From Legionella nagasakiensis (GTDB lineage: Bacteria; Pseudomonadota; Gammaproteobacteria; Legionellales; Legionellaceae), in contig NZ_CAAAID010000004.1 of NCBI RefSeq assembly GCF_900639915.1, positions 124,001 through 188,000 on the forward strand: a stretch of 64,000 nt of DNA, in the 5' to 3' direction. The translations under genes were made by a program, and so were the position numbers. Under the pieces are notes generated by a model, which worked only from the letters and a program-made list of their open reading frames with translations, searched no databases and was not told where the DNA came from. This document shows positions 1 to 10,241 of the stretch, piece after piece (position 1 is the stretch's first letter; each line of letters opens with the position of its first letter).

Positions 1-3
1 TGC

Positions 4-894
4 ATGACCAAACAAAAATTTAAACGGGTTATTTTATACGCTCGGCAGCACCGTGCTAATCAAGACGTCAATGAAACCCTTCATCGACTAATGGATTATT
101 TAGCAACTCTGCAAATTGATACTTATCAAGACACAGATACTGCCAAAAATTTTAAACTTAAGCTGCCCACGCTTGCTCGCGATAAAATGGGTGCACAAGA
201 AGATTTAATCATCGTGGTTGGTGGTGATGGAAGCTTATTATCTGCCGCTCGCATGGCCATCAAAGTCAATGTGCCAGTGATCGGTATCAATCGTGGGCGT
301 TTGGGGTTTTTAACAGACATTTCGCCCCAGGATATTGAAACGCAGCTCGCAGGCATATTAAATGGAGAATATTCAGAAGAACGACGATTTTTGCTGCAAA
401 GCCTCATCCATGATCAAGAAAGTACTTATTTTCAAGGGGATGCTTTAAACGACGTTGTCTTAAGCCGCGGGAAAGAAACGCATTTAATTGAATTTGATGT
501 TTATATTAACAATCAATTCGTCAGTCATTATCGAGCCGATGGTTTAATTCTTTCTACACCAACTGGCTCCACAGCGTATGCGTTATCGGCAGGCGGACCC
601 ATTATGCATCCGCAGCTTAATGCAATAGTGATGGTGCCGATGTTTTCTCATAGTTTAAGCACGCGTCCTCTAGTGGTAGATGGACGGACATCCATCGATT
701 TAAGAATTAGTGAAAGCAATGAAAGTGACTTGCAAATCAGTTGTGATGGTCATGAATCTCATTTAGTCAAACCAGGCCAAATTGTTACTATTGAGAAGAA
801 CGCTCAACAATTACGATTGTTGCATCCTAAGGAATATCACTATTATGATACTTTACGTATTAAATTAGGATGGGGAACAAACTCTCAAGGATAA
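4..894 (+). CDS. nadK: NAD kinase
   Basis: ATP-dependent NAD kinase, which makes NADP from NAD in the cytosol. The 296-residue product has the family's usual length and its full set of motifs: GGDGS at residues 73-77, the ND pair at 149-150 followed by [15 protein letters not shown] at 184-192, and CDGHES near 247-252. The ATG at position 4 is used as start; upstream sequence lies outside the window, so a slightly earlier start cannot be excluded. The stop lies three bases before recN on the same strand, so the two are probably co-transcribed, an order common in gammaproteobacteria. Identification is secure from the motifs. Confidence 0.95.
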   Translation: MTKQKFKRVILYARQHRANQDVNETLHRLMDYLATLQIDTYQDTDTAKNFKLKLPTLARDKMGAQEDLIIVVGGDGSLLSAARMAIKVNVPVIGINRGRLGFLTDISPQDIETQLAGILNGEYSEERRFLLQSLIHDQESTYFQGDALNDVVLSRGKETHLIEFDVYINNQFVSHYRADGLILSTPTGSTAYALSAGGPIMHPQLNAIVMVPMFSHSLSTRPLVVDGRTSIDLRISESNESDLQISCDGHESHLVKPGQIVTIEKNAQQLRLLHPKEYHYYDTLRIKLGWGTNSQG

Positions 895-897
895 TCT

Positions 898-2613
898 ATG
901 CTCACCTCCTTACGCATCGAAAACTTTGCCATTGTATCGCAACTGGAATTGGATTTCAGTCAGGGTATGACTGCCTTTACTGGGGAAACAGGAGCCGGGA
1001 AATCAATCATGATTGATGCGTTAATGCTTGCACTTGGAGAACGCGCTGATGCTTCAGTTATCCGGCCAGGCGCAGAAAAATGTGACATTAATGCCTGTTT
1101 TCATTATGACGAAAACTCCCCCCCTGAGCATTGGCTGCATGAGCATGATGTGGCCACCGAAGACGGCTTGCTTTACTTGCGTCGAATTATATATGCCGAG
1201 GGGCGCTCCAAATCCTACATCAATGGCCAGCCTTTTCCTCTACAAAAAGTAAAGGAATTAAGTGGATTATTGGTCGATGTTCATGGTCAACATCAACATC
1301 AATCCTTGCTGCAACATACCACCCACCGCCAGCAATTAGATCAGTTTGCTGAACACGCCGATTTATTACAAACGGTTGAAGAGGCTTACCAGCACTGTCA
1401 GCACACACAACAGCAATTACAAACACTAAAAAAAGAGCAAGGTTCAAGCAGCGAGCGTGTTGAATTGCTTCAATACCAAATTGAGGAGCTGGCACATTTG
1501 AACCTGGAGCATGATGAAATGCAAAAGCTGCATGAAGAACATCAGCTGCTGCATCATGCAAAAGACTATCTCGAACATACACAACAGATTACTGAATTAT
1601 TCAACGCGGATGAGCAACCCAATGTAACCCGAAACTTAAATTACATTTTGCAATTATTGGCCTCTTTGCCGCAAGAACAAGCTTGCATCAAAAACATCTG
1701 TGAACTAGTAAACAGCGCCCTCATTCAATGTGAAGAGGCTTTAGATGAAATAAACAAATTTTCAGCACAAATACAGCTTGATCCTGAACGGTTGCATGAG
1801 GTGGAGGAACGGATTAGCCTCTTGCATCAAGCAGCGCGTAAACACCATGTAGAGGCAAGTCAATTGCCAGCACATCACTTAAGCTTACAAAAAGAACTGG
1901 AAACCTTACAGAATGCAGAACAAGAGTTCCATAAACGACAGCAGCAATATCAGCAACAATTAGAAACGTATGAAAAAGCCGCACTTGCATTACGACAATC
2001 TCGGCACCATTATGCTGAGAAACTTGCTGAAGAAATCAGTCAAACCATCCGTCAACTTGGTATGCCGCAAGGATTTATTAAAATTGAGCTGAACCCTTTG
2101 GATAAAATGCAGCAGCATGGCCTCGATAAGGTGGAATATAAAGTGTGCACCAATCCCGGCATGCTCCCAGACAGCCTGGCGAAAATTGCTTCCGGAGGAG
2201 AACTGTCCCGAATCAGCCTTGCAATCCATATGGTCACCGCTCAACGTGGTGCCACGCCAACCTTATTATTTGATGAAGTAGATGTGGGGATTGGTGGAGC
2301 AACCGCGGCCTTGGTCGGCCAGTTACTGCGTAAACTGGGCGAGCGCTTGCAACTATTCTGCGTGACGCATCAGCCCCAGGTTGCTTCTTCTGCTCATCAT
2401 CATTTTATTGTGGAAAAATACATTGAGCACGGTCAAACTTTTTCTTCGGTTAAGGAATTGACAAATCATGAAAAAGTTGAAGAGCTCGCCCGCATGCTGG
2501 GCGGTTTGAAAATCACTGAGCAGACTCGTTCCCATGCTCGTGAATTGCTGGAGCAGGACTTACGAAAAACCCCAATCTCTGCTTTAAAAAGAAATTCTGA
2601 TTCGGTCATTTAG
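898..2613 (+). CDS. recN: DNA repair protein RecN with a repeat-derived C-terminus
   Basis: SMC-like ATPase acting in double-strand break repair and recombination. The Walker A motif GETGAGKS is at residues 29-36; a long Gln/Glu/His-rich coiled-coil region (about 150-390) follows; the C-terminal ATPase half has the SGGELSR signature, the Walker B segment LLFDEVDVGIGG and the VTHQPQVAS motif. Length is 571 residues against a usual 550-560. The last 19 codons (553-571) lie inside the palindromic element at 2554-2677, so the native C-terminus probably ended near HARELLEQ and was extended when the element arrived. The core is intact and function is expected. It converges on the gene at 2712-4355. 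Confidence 0.95.
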   Translation: MLTSLRIENFAIVSQLELDFSQGMTAFTGETGAGKSIMIDALMLALGERADASVIRPGAEKCDINACFHYDENSPPEHWLHEHDVATEDGLLYLRRIIYAEGRSKSYINGQPFPLQKVKELSGLLVDVHGQHQHQSLLQHTTHRQQLDQFAEHADLLQTVEEAYQHCQHTQQQLQTLKKEQGSSSERVELLQYQIEELAHLNLEHDEMQKLHEEHQLLHHAKDYLEHTQQITELFNADEQPNVTRNLNYILQLLASLPQEQACIKNICELVNSALIQCEEALDEINKFSAQIQLDPERLHEVEERISLLHQAARKHHVEASQLPAHHLSLQKELETLQNAEQEFHKRQQQYQQQLETYEKAALALRQSRHHYAEKLAEEISQTIRQLGMPQGFIKIELNPLDKMQQHGLDKVEYKVCTNPGMLPDSLAKIASGGELSRISLAIHMVTAQRGATPTLLFDEVDVGIGGATAALVGQLLRKLGERLQLFCVTHQPQVASSAHHHFIVEKYIEHGQTFSSVKELTNHEKVEELARMLGGLKITEQTRSHARELLEQDLRKTPISALKRNSDSVI

Positions 2614-2677
2614 TTCGTCTAAACTCCCTCATCAATATTTCTTTTTGCCTTAGCTTTGAGATTTTTCGTAAGTCCTG
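2554..2677. repeat. 124-bp palindromic element, copy 1
   Basis: The termini are a perfect 16-bp inverted repeat: CAGGACTTACGAAAAA at the left and its complement at the right. An inner arm pair (AAAAAGAAATT near 2585 and ATTTCTTTTT near 2635) means the whole element can fold into one long imperfect hairpin. Related copies lie at 27824-27947 and 29941-30058, and a left-end remnant at 37443-37467. This copy covers the recN 3' end and sits between convergent genes, so it may also serve as a two-way terminator. It has no coding capacity of its own, which suggests a non-autonomous, MITE-like or REP-like element. Confidence 0.85.
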
Positions 2678-2711
2678 TGGATTTCTTCGCAAGTTCGGAG
2701 GATAACATCAT

Positions 2712-4355
2712 TTATGATTCTCCCGTGAGGTAAGTCCGCCTCTCTTGCATGGTTTCAATACTATTAACAACCGATTGATAACAAATCTCCTTCATGATTG
2801 GAATTGAGTCTAACGGCAATCCGGTATGAATGGCATAAGCAATGAAGAGGCAATCTTGCCATGTCCGTTCATTGTTTCGTGCTTTTGGTTTCAGCCATAA
2901 GGAAACCCATAAAAAATGAAAGATCCAGCGTTCACGATGTAACTCCATTTCATCCGCGAAGACAGCAGCCATGGCCTCATCAAATCGACAAACTTTTACG
3001 CCCTCAACGTAGCTGCAAAAACGATTTACTAAACGATCAATTTGCGCATTTTCAACAAACCATGACTCAGTAAATCGTTTATTTTTTGGCCAACTTTTTG
3101 AGCGTATGAATGCTTCTCGCATACGCTCTGGTGTAAATGGGCTGAGTTGAATAGTAAGTTGTTGTAAAACATCGACCACATTCAGCTTGCGGGGAATAAA
3201 CTGCAAACCAAGCGCCTCTTGCATTTCCAGTAAATGCAAATCAGGCATATGGCCGCGCTCGATGGTCACAGCCAAAAAATGGTTGGTCAACAACTCTAAA
3301 TAAGGCCTATCTACTGAGCGCAGCATGACGCTGCCATCAAACGATTCATCATAATAACGAGCCACATCCTCTGCAGGAATCACCGGTGTAATCCAGGCAT
3401 CTTTGATACCTACTTCCTGTTTAAACAACAAACCGCAAAGTCGGCTTTTACGATTTTTTTTAAAATGAATAAAAATACCTTGGGCACCACTACCATCTAC
3501 TTCACTTGCCTTAATGTCCAGGAAAGGTTTCTTACTGGTTTCACGTGGAAATAAAACACCTTTCTTGCGTTGCTTTTTTATCCAAAAATCAAATTGCTCA
3601 TGATAAATGGAAGGATACCAGTTTTTTATAGTCTGCAAACGAGAAAGAGAAAGAGAATTTAAGGTAATCTTGTCAATGATTAAATCCAGAGTTGCTACGA
3701 CCATGGCACGAACGTCTTCTTTAGGATGTAATAAATGCAATAAAGCAATATCCTGACCTTCTTTAATGCTGTAAAGATCAATAACCAAATCAGCGAAAAA
3801 ATCAGCAGGCATTGCATAACTTTGGGCAAAGAAATTTTCGGCAATATCAAAAATACTTAAGTCTGACAATTCCTCAATCAAATCACGAATGGCATCTAAA
3901 TGAGAGATGGAATCTTCGGTTGTTAAAACATCGTCTTCATTGGCCAAATTAAAATAAGCCACTTTTAATTCATCAGACAATTCAACATGCACTTCATAAA
4001 AGGCATTCAAAACAGGTAACCAGAAACTAAGCGAATGGTTGCCATCACGAATCACGGCAGCCATATGGCTCATCAGCTCATTGAGTCGCTTAGCAGCCAA
4101 CTTATTTTCAGCCTCAGCCGCAGATTGCAATTGCGCAACACAAATTTCAAGCGCAAAAACACACGCTGAATAATACGCTCGATCGGCATCCACTTCCGAC
4201 TCATCTAACGTTTCAATTAAATCAACCAAGCGTAACGCCAATTCGGGTTCTTGTAAAAAATGAGCATAATGTTCCGGATCAAGATGCTCGCTTTGTTCAA
4301 TCAAAACGGCAATATCCTGTATCCAGCGCTGCAAACCGTCTGTATTATCCATCAT
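2712..4355 (-). CDS. hypothetical protein, third gene of the tex operon
   Basis: A 547-residue acidic, mostly helical protein that I do not recognise. No signal peptide, membrane segment or nucleotide-binding motif is visible. The N-terminal half is rich in Asp/Glu/Leu. A middle segment (about 270-330) is basic, with KKQRKKG followed by a beta-like stretch around GIFIHFKKNRKSRLCGLLF. The C-terminal part is rich in Trp and aromatics (WIFHFLWVSLWLKP). Its first codons overlap the stop of the thioesterase gene by four bases (ATGA), and that gene overlaps tex in the same way, so it is translationally coupled to both. The start could be either of two adjacent ATGs. Function unknown; the RNA-related neighbour tex is only a weak hint. 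Confidence 0.85.
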   Translation of the reverse strand: MMDNTDGLQRWIQDIAVLIEQSEHLDPEHYAHFLQEPELALRLVDLIETLDESEVDADRAYYSACVFALEICVAQLQSAAEAENKLAAKRLNELMSHMAAVIRDGNHSLSFWLPVLNAFYEVHVELSDELKVAYFNLANEDDVLTTEDSISHLDAIRDLIEELSDLSIFDIAENFFAQSYAMPADFFADLVIDLYSIKEGQDIALLHLLHPKEDVRAMVVATLDLIIDKITLNSLSLSRLQTIKNWYPSIYHEQFDFWIKKQRKKGVLFPRETSKKPFLDIKASEVDGSGAQGIFIHFKKNRKSRLCGLLFKQEVGIKDAWITPVIPAEDVARYYDESFDGSVMLRSVDRPYLELLTNHFLAVTIERGHMPDLHLLEMQEALGLQFIPRKLNVVDVLQQLTIQLSPFTPERMREAFIRSKSWPKNKRFTESWFVENAQIDRLVNRFCSYVEGVKVCRFDEAMAAVFADEMELHRERWIFHFLWVSLWLKPKARNNERTWQDCLFIAYAIHTGLPLDSIPIMKEICYQSVVNSIETMQERRTYLTGES

Positions 4356-4735
4356 TTTGCAACAGGCACCATGCGGGGTTGCCCATGCTCATCAATCGCT
4401 ACGAAAACAAATGTCCCTTCCGTTACCCGATATTTTTTACCCGTTGAAAGTGTCTCAGTCCAGACTTCTACGGCAATCGTCATAGAGGTTTTGCCCTGCT
4501 TGATCAATTCAACATGACAACTAACCACGTCACCGACATGCACCGGTTTAAGAAAGGACATGGAATGAATTGCCACCGTAGCGGCACGGCCATGCGCCAG
4601 TTTTTTCGCCAGCACACCGGCCGCCAAATCCATTTGTGAAACCAGCCAACCACCAAAAATATCACCATTTGCATTGGTGTCTGCCGGCATCGCCAATGTT
4701 TGAATGGTGATTTCACCTCGAGGTGTTGCTATCAT
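4352..4735 (-). CDS. YciA-type acyl-CoA thioesterase
   Basis: A 127-residue single hot-dog domain protein of the YciA/acyl-CoA thioesterase group, which hydrolyses acyl-CoA thioesters in the cytosol. The diagnostic segment [11 protein letters not shown] is at about residues 21-31, followed by the helix VSQMDLAAG; the second half has the [10 protein letters not shown] turn and the [12 protein letters not shown] strand of this fold. Length matches the family. It overlaps tex upstream and the unknown gene downstream by four bases each. Assignment to the fold and subfamily is firm; the exact substrate is not visible. Confidence 0.88.
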   Translation of the reverse strand: MIATPRGEITIQTLAMPADTNANGDIFGGWLVSQMDLAAGVLAKKLAHGRAATVAIHSMSFLKPVHVGDVVSCHVELIKQGKTSMTIAVEVWTETLSTGKKYRVTEGTFVFVAIDEHGQPRMVPVAK

Positions 4736-7080
4736 TCCGATCCTCGTTTCAATTTTGCCAAGGCATCTGCCATAGCAGTATTAAATATCGGTTTTTTATT
4801 TACAGAAGCTTTCTGAGATTTTTCCGGCTTCTTAACCAGTGGTTTAGACTTGATGACGAGCGATTTTTTTAATCGCTCGGATTTTTCTGGCTTTTTCTGT
4901 GGCAACGCTGCTTTTTCTTCTTCTAATTTCATACTCAAGCTAATTCGTCGACGCTCTTTGTCTACCTCAATCACTTTAACTTTAATAATATCCCCAGCTT
5001 TAACCACCGTTCGCGGATCGGTGATAAATCGCGATGTCATAGCAGAAATATGAACCAATCCATCTTGATGAACCCCAATATCAACAAAGGCACCAAAATT
5101 AGTCACATTGCTTACCACGCCCTCCAAAATCATTCCTTCCTGTAAATGGCTGATGTCTTCAATCCCTTCTTTAAAACGAGCCGTTTTAAATTCAGGCCTT
5201 GGATCCCGTCCTGGTTTTTCCAATTCCTTTAAAACATCGCAAATGGTTGGTAAACCAAATTGTTCGTCAACATAGTCAGCCGCATTTACACTTTGTAATA
5301 ATTCCTGACGACCTACTATCTGTGCAATTTCAACCTGCTTATTCGTTAATATTTTCTGAACCAAAGGATAGGCTTCCGGATGCACAGCTGACGCATCCAA
5401 TGGATTATCTCCTCCCATAATTCGTAAAAATCCGGCCGATTGCTGAAATGTTTTTTCACCCATGCGAGCAACCTGTTTCAGCTGTTCGCGATTTTGGAAA
5501 CAACCATGCTCATCGCGATATTGCACTAAATTCTTAGCTAATGTTTCATTAAATCCCGATACTCGAGTTAGTAACGCCATCGATGCCGTATTAACATCCA
5601 CACCGACAGCATTCACACAGTCTTCCACAACCGCCTCAAGGCTACGCGCCAGACGGGATTGATTAACGTCATGCTGATACTGTCCCACGCCGATGGATTT
5701 AGGCTCAATTTTCACCAATTCAGCAAGGGGGTCCTGCAATCTCCTGGCAATAGAAACCGCTCCCCGCAGGGTAACATCCAACTCAGGGAATTCATTGGCA
5801 GCCAACTCGGAGGCGGAATAAACCGATGCCCCTGCTTCACTAACCATCATTTTATTTAATTTTAAATCCGGATACATTTTAATCATATCCGTTACCAAAC
5901 GTTCCGTCTCACGTGAAGCGGTCCCATTACCGATGCTGATGAGCTCAACGTTATATTTGGCAGCCAATTTAGCCATGGCAGCAATCGCTTCATGCCACTC
6001 ATTTTGTGGGGAAAAAGGAAAGATGGTGGTGTAATCTAGAAGCTTTCCTGTGTGATCAACCACAGCCACTTTTACACCGGTACGAATACCTGGATCCAAG
6101 CCCATAGTAACCTTTGGCCCTGCCGGTGCCGCCAATAACAGATCACGTAAATTAGAAGCAAATACTCTGATTGCCTCTTCATCCGCCAATTCACGTATAC
6201 GAGCCAAAAGTTCCAGTTCAAGTTTGGTAAAGAGCTTGATTTTCCAAGTCAGCCTTACCGTTTCCTGCAGCCAGTCTCGCTCTGTCTGTGCTTGCAAAGC
6301 AATATTAAAATAAGCAGCAATCCGCTTCTCACCGTAATCTGGCTCATTCGGCAATGTCAGTGCTAATTGCAACACCCCTTCGCGCCGTGCGCGAAACAAC
6401 GCTAATGCACGATGGGAAGGGATTTTCTTGATTGGTTCTGCATAATCAAAATAATCCGCATACTTACTACCGGCAGCCTTTTTATCTTTTACTCTTTTTG
6501 CCTGCAAAATACCCTCACGCCATAGATATTGGCGAAGCTCATCAATGAGATCAGCGTCTTCGGCAAATTTTTCCATCAAAATTTGGCGGGCGCCTTCCAA
6601 TGCGGTTGCAGCATCTGGCACAGCCGCCTCTGGATTAATAAACTGAACCGCATAGGTTTCCGGATTAAGAGAAGTGTCCTGCCATAAAGCCATTGCCAAA
6701 GGCTCCAATCCTGCTTCTATCGCAATGTGCGCTTTGGTGCGACGCTTCGGTCGGTAAGGTAAATACAAGTCTTCCAAACGCGCTTTTGTATCAGCCGCGA
6801 GAACCGCTTGCTCCAATTCGGGCGTTAATTTTTCCTGCTCGCGAATACTTTGTAAAATATGAATACGCCGCTCATCCAGTTCACGCAGATAATGCAGACG
6901 TTCTGCAAGTAAACGCAGCTGACTATCATTTAGTCCTTGGGTGGCTTCTTTACGATACCGTGCAATAAATGGCACAGTCGCACCATCATCAAGCAAACGA
7001 ATAGCAGCCTCTACCTGCACAACATTGGCTTTAATCTCCTGGGCAATAATTGCCGCTGCCGTCAACCTTTGTTGAGTCAT
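4732..7080 (-). CDS. tex: Tex family RNA-binding transcription accessory protein
   Basis: Tex/YhgF protein, an RNA-binding factor linked to transcription and stress tolerance. The 782-residue order fits the family: an N-terminal helical Tex domain ([15 protein letters not shown] at about 35-49), a YqgF-like RNase H fold beginning [14 protein letters not shown] near 325, helix-hairpin-helix repeats ([15 protein letters not shown], later [13 protein letters not shown]), and a C-terminal S1 domain ([20 protein letters not shown], about 650-725) with a Lys-rich tail. It heads a tightly overlapping operon with the thioesterase and the unknown gene. The region upstream (7081-7243) holds a short palindrome at 7125-7158. 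Confidence 0.95.
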   Translation of the reverse strand: MTQQRLTAAAIIAQEIKANVVQVEAAIRLLDDGATVPFIARYRKEATQGLNDSQLRLLAERLHYLRELDERRIHILQSIREQEKLTPELEQAVLAADTKARLEDLYLPYRPKRRTKAHIAIEAGLEPLAMALWQDTSLNPETYAVQFINPEAAVPDAATALEGARQILMEKFAEDADLIDELRQYLWREGILQAKRVKDKKAAGSKYADYFDYAEPIKKIPSHRALALFRARREGVLQLALTLPNEPDYGEKRIAAYFNIALQAQTERDWLQETVRLTWKIKLFTKLELELLARIRELADEEAIRVFASNLRDLLLAAPAGPKVTMGLDPGIRTGVKVAVVDHTGKLLDYTTIFPFSPQNEWHEAIAAMAKLAAKYNVELISIGNGTASRETERLVTDMIKMYPDLKLNKMMVSEAGASVYSASELAANEFPELDVTLRGAVSIARRLQDPLAELVKIEPKSIGVGQYQHDVNQSRLARSLEAVVEDCVNAVGVDVNTASMALLTRVSGFNETLAKNLVQYRDEHGCFQNREQLKQVARMGEKTFQQSAGFLRIMGGDNPLDASAVHPEAYPLVQKILTNKQVEIAQIVGRQELLQSVNAADYVDEQFGLPTICDVLKELEKPGRDPRPEFKTARFKEGIEDISHLQEGMILEGVVSNVTNFGAFVDIGVHQDGLVHISAMTSRFITDPRTVVKAGDIIKVKVIEVDKERRRISLSMKLEEEKAALPQKKPEKSERLKKSLVIKSKPLVKKPEKSQKASVNKKPIFNTAMADALAKLKRGSE

Positions 7081-7124
7081 TTGTTTCCCCGTAAAACATC
7101 TGTAAAAAACCTAATCGCGAACTC

Positions 7125-7158
7125 GTTGACATCGGCTTTCACGGCCGAACATGTCAAC
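7125..7158. other. short palindrome upstream of tex
   Basis: GTTGACAT at 7125-7132 is matched by ATGTCAAC at 7151-7158, with a further CGGC/GCCG pairing inside. It lies between the tex start and the glmS stop, both leftward. There is no T-run on either side, so it is not a clear intrinsic terminator; an operator or a weak transcript hairpin is equally possible. Confidence 0.35.
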
Positions 7159-7243
7159 AAACATCCGCTATTCTGACCTCTGTATGCACTGCAATGATGC
7201 AAAAATCGGCTTATTATATACTCATCAACCATAAAACTGCATC

Positions 7244-9058
7244 TTACTCTACTGTAACCGATTTTGCTAAATTACGTGGCTGATCGACATCCGTACCTTT
7301 CATCACCGCCACATGATACGCCAATAATTGTAATGGAAGCGTATAAATCATTGGTGCTATCCATTGCCCGCAAGCAGGCACCCCAATAAGTCGCGCACCA
7401 TTGGCCGACCAAGATTGTGAATCATCAACAAAAACAATCAATTGCCCACCGCGCGCGCTGACTTCATGCAAATTCGACTTTAATTTATCAAGTAATTCAT
7501 CATTCGGGGCTATCGCCACAACAGGCATGTCTTTGTCAACCAACGCCAATGGCCCATGTTTTAACTCTCCAGCAGGATAAGCTTCGGCATGAATATAAGA
7601 AATTTCCTTTAATTTCAAAGCCCCTTCCAATGCCACGGGGTATTGCACACCACGCCCTAAAAATAAGGCATGAGCTTTATTAACAAACTGCGTAGACAGT
7701 AATGAAATATCCTCATTCATTTGTAAGGCGCGCTCACACAACGTCGGTAATTGCTGCAATTGTGCCAAAACCTCCGAGGCGCGTGCGTCGCGGCAAAGTG
7801 CAGTAGCCAACATCAAAAATGCGGCAAGTTGCGTCGTAAATGCCTTAGTAGACGCCACACCAATTTCTACGCCAGCACGTGTCAAAAAGACCAGATCAGA
7901 TTCCCGAACCAAAGAGCTGGTTGCAACATTACAAATCGCAAAGGTTGCCAGGTAATTCATTGCCTTGGCTTTATGAAGAGCTGCCAAGGTATCGGCTGTT
8001 TCCCCTGATTGCGACACCGTAATAAACAAGGTGTTATCATTGACAACTACTTCTCGATAGCGATATTCACTGGCTATTTCCACCTGTGTTGGCAAACCAG
8101 CCAAAGATTCCAACCAATATCTGGCGATCAAACCAGCATGATAACTGGTACCGCAAGCAACAATATGTATTTGTTTTACTTCGCTGAAAATTTTAGCAGC
8201 CCGCTCACCAAAACTGGCTTTAAGCACCGATAAACTTGCAACGCGCCCTTCCAAAGTGTCCGCAAGCACTTTGCTTTGTTCAAAAATTTCTTTAAGCATG
8301 AAATGACGATAAGAACCTTTACTCACTGCAAGAGAATCATCATTTAAAATTTGAATTTGGCGTTGCACAGGCTGATTATGAACATCAAATAATTCCAATT
8401 TTGTTGCCGTCAACCGTGCACTGTCGCCTTCCTCAAGATAAATAATTGATTGCGCAAAAGAGCGTAAAGCCAACGCATCGGAAGCAATAAAATATTCGTC
8501 AATACCAACGCCAACAACCAATGGACTGCCTTTACGGATAGCCACCAATTCATGAGGGGAGCGTTGATGAATGACGCCAAGGGCAAAAGCCCCTATCATT
8601 TGTGCCGCACTAGCCTGCACCGCCGCCAACAGGGACTGAGACTGTTGATAATGATAATGAATAAGATGGGCGGCTACTTCAGTGTCTGTCTCAGAAGTAA
8701 ACTCATAGCCATGTTCCTGCAAATAATGGCGCAGCTCATCATGGTTTTCAATGATGCCATTATGGACCACTGCAATTTCACCATGTGACATATGGGGATG
8801 AGCATTTTGCTCACAGGGCTTGCCATGGGTTGCCCAACGGGTATGAGCAATCCCTGCATTACCGGCAATGGCTGTTTCCTGCATCGCATCAACCAGGGCT
8901 TGAACTTTCCCTTGAATCCTTAAGCGTTTTAATTGAAAATCACCATCAATAACCGCAATGCCTGCTGAATCGTAGCCACGGTATTCGAGCCTTCGTAAAC
9001 CTTCCAACAATATTCGACTGCTTTCCCGGTGTGAAACTGCTCCCATTATTCCGCACAT
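7244..9058 (-). CDS. glmS: glutamine-fructose-6-phosphate aminotransferase
   Basis: Makes glucosamine-6-phosphate from fructose-6-phosphate and glutamine, the first step toward UDP-GlcNAc for peptidoglycan and LPS. I place the start at the ATG at 9058 so that the protein begins MCGIMGAVS; Cys2 must become the N-terminal nucleophile of the glutaminase domain. An AGAGGA ribosome site lies just upstream, while a longer reading would need a TTG start. The 604-residue product has the N-terminal glutaminase domain, two SIS domains (including STKAFTTQLAAF) and the C-terminal DQPRNLAKSVTVE expected of the enzyme. It lies 11 bases downstream of smpB. No glmS ribozyme is seen. Confidence 0.96.
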   Translation of the reverse strand: MCGIMGAVSHRESSRILLEGLRRLEYRGYDSAGIAVIDGDFQLKRLRIQGKVQALVDAMQETAIAGNAGIAHTRWATHGKPCEQNAHPHMSHGEIAVVHNGIIENHDELRHYLQEHGYEFTSETDTEVAAHLIHYHYQQSQSLLAAVQASAAQMIGAFALGVIHQRSPHELVAIRKGSPLVVGVGIDEYFIASDALALRSFAQSIIYLEEGDSARLTATKLELFDVHNQPVQRQIQILNDDSLAVSKGSYRHFMLKEIFEQSKVLADTLEGRVASLSVLKASFGERAAKIFSEVKQIHIVACGTSYHAGLIARYWLESLAGLPTQVEIASEYRYREVVVNDNTLFITVSQSGETADTLAALHKAKAMNYLATFAICNVATSSLVRESDLVFLTRAGVEIGVASTKAFTTQLAAFLMLATALCRDARASEVLAQLQQLPTLCERALQMNEDISLLSTQFVNKAHALFLGRGVQYPVALEGALKLKEISYIHAEAYPAGELKHGPLALVDKDMPVVAIAPNDELLDKLKSNLHEVSARGGQLIVFVDDSQSWSANGARLIGVPACGQWIAPMIYTLPLQLLAYHVAVMKGTDVDQPRNLAKSVTVE

Positions 9059-9069
9059 ACTCGTTCCTC

Positions 9070-9546
9070 TCAATTATTTTTTGTACTTTTCATAATCCGA
9101 GATCGATCCCGCTGCCAATCCCTTTCTTTGATAGTATCCCGCTTATCATGTGTTTTTTTACCTTTAGCTAGGGCAATTTTTATTTTAATTACATTTTTCT
9201 TCCAATACATCGATAAAGGCACCAGTGTATATCCTTGACGTTCTACACTGCCAATGAGTTGATTCAACTCACGCCGATTCAATAATAATTTACGCGTACG
9301 AACAGGGTCAGGATGAATATGAGTGGATGCGGTAGGCAATGGTTGAATCTGTGCCCCCAACAACCATGCTTCACCATATTTAACAATCACATGCGCATCA
9401 GAAAGATTGACTTTTCCAGCGCGCAGACTTTTTACTTCCCAACCTTCAAGCACCAGACCTGCTTCATATTCATCTTCTATGAAATAATCGAAACGTGCCT
9501 TTTTGTTCACTACAATCGTCGTGCTTTGTTGTTTGTTAACCGCCAT
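9070..9546 (-). CDS. smpB: SsrA-binding protein SmpB
   Basis: Small basic protein that binds tmRNA and delivers it to stalled ribosomes for trans-translation. At 158 residues it has normal length, with the OB-fold signature ([20 protein letters not shown], then SLRAGKVNL) and the basic C-terminal tail [20 protein letters not shown] that inserts in the mRNA channel. It precedes glmS by 11 bases on the same strand, so the pair is likely co-transcribed. The tmRNA gene itself is not in this window. Confidence 0.95.
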   Translation of the reverse strand: MAVNKQQSTTIVVNKKARFDYFIEDEYEAGLVLEGWEVKSLRAGKVNLSDAHVIVKYGEAWLLGAQIQPLPTASTHIHPDPVRTRKLLLNRRELNQLIGSVERQGYTLVPLSMYWKKNVIKIKIALAKGKKTHDKRDTIKERDWQRDRSRIMKSTKNN

Positions 9547-9583
9547 AAAACACCTAAAAGAGGACTTAGAACAGCAGGGTAAA

Positions 9584-9612
9584 TTGCGTAGGATACCACG
9601 TCCTGCTATTAT
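9584..9612 (+). promoter_or_regulatory. probable promoter of the peroxiredoxin gene
   Basis: TTGCGT at 9584-9589 and TATTAT at 9607-9612 are separated by 17 bp, and the ATG follows about 27 bp later after a good ribosome site (AGGAGA). The -35 box is weak, the -10 box good. Confidence 0.5.
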
Positions 9613-9638
9613 ACGCAGTTATTCAGGAGAAATTTCCA

Positions 9639-10106
9639 ATGAATGTGGGTGACGAACTACCATCTTGTTCAATTCAGGCCACTGGTGGCCTTGAAGCACA
9701 TCTTAACGATTATCGTGGCCAATGGCTAATTCTTTATTTCTACCCCAAAGATGCCACGCCAGGATGCACCAAGGAAGGGCAAGATTTCCGGGATAATTAC
9801 CAAACGTTTCAATCCTTAAACACCATCATCTTTGGAATTTCACGCGACAATTTAAAATCTCATGAACGATTCAAAACCAAACAAGCCTTTCCCTTTGAAC
9901 TGATTAGCGATACTGATGAAATACTTTGTCAGCAGTTTGCTGTGATTAAAATGAAGTCCATGTATGGCAAACAGGTACGAGGCATTGAACGCAGTACTTT
10001 TCTGTTTGACCCGAGAGGAAAATTACGTCACATTTGGCGCAAGGTCAATGTTAAAGAGCATGTTCATGACGTATTAGACACCTTGAAATCACTACAAGCA
10101 GGATGA
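9639..10106 (+). CDS. bcp: thiol peroxidase of the Bcp/PrxQ peroxiredoxin family
   Basis: Reduces hydrogen peroxide and organic hydroperoxides with electrons from thioredoxin. The 155-residue protein has the family's active-site strand YPKDATPGCT with the peroxidatic Cys at residue 43, and the later TFLFDPRGKLRHIWRKV segment. The resolving cysteine that E. coli Bcp carries five residues after the peroxidatic one is absent (the position is Asp48). Only Cys10 and one Cys near 103 (ILCQQF) remain, so it may act as a 1-Cys enzyme or use a different partner residue. It has its own promoter-like sequence and is divergent from smpB. Confidence 0.92.
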   Translation: MNVGDELPSCSIQATGGLEAHLNDYRGQWLILYFYPKDATPGCTKEGQDFRDNYQTFQSLNTIIFGISRDNLKSHERFKTKQAFPFELISDTDEILCQQFAVIKMKSMYGKQVRGIERSTFLFDPRGKLRHIWRKVNVKEHVHDVLDTLKSLQAG

Positions 10107-10241
10107 ACTACCCTGCCGCGTAGTGCTTTGGCACTTCTGTAAAGGGGAGAAATGATAGGGACCATACTAATGATATATATCTACTTGACGCCAACCCTTC
10201 GTCTTATCAAAATAAATCATCTCGGATGACAGGATAAATTC

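Noticed and set aside
7081-7243. A glmS ribozyme or riboswitch near glmS
   Set aside because: The region downstream of glmS and upstream of tex is only 163 bp with a simple palindrome, and the real glmS leader is the 11-bp gap after smpB, too short for a ribozyme.
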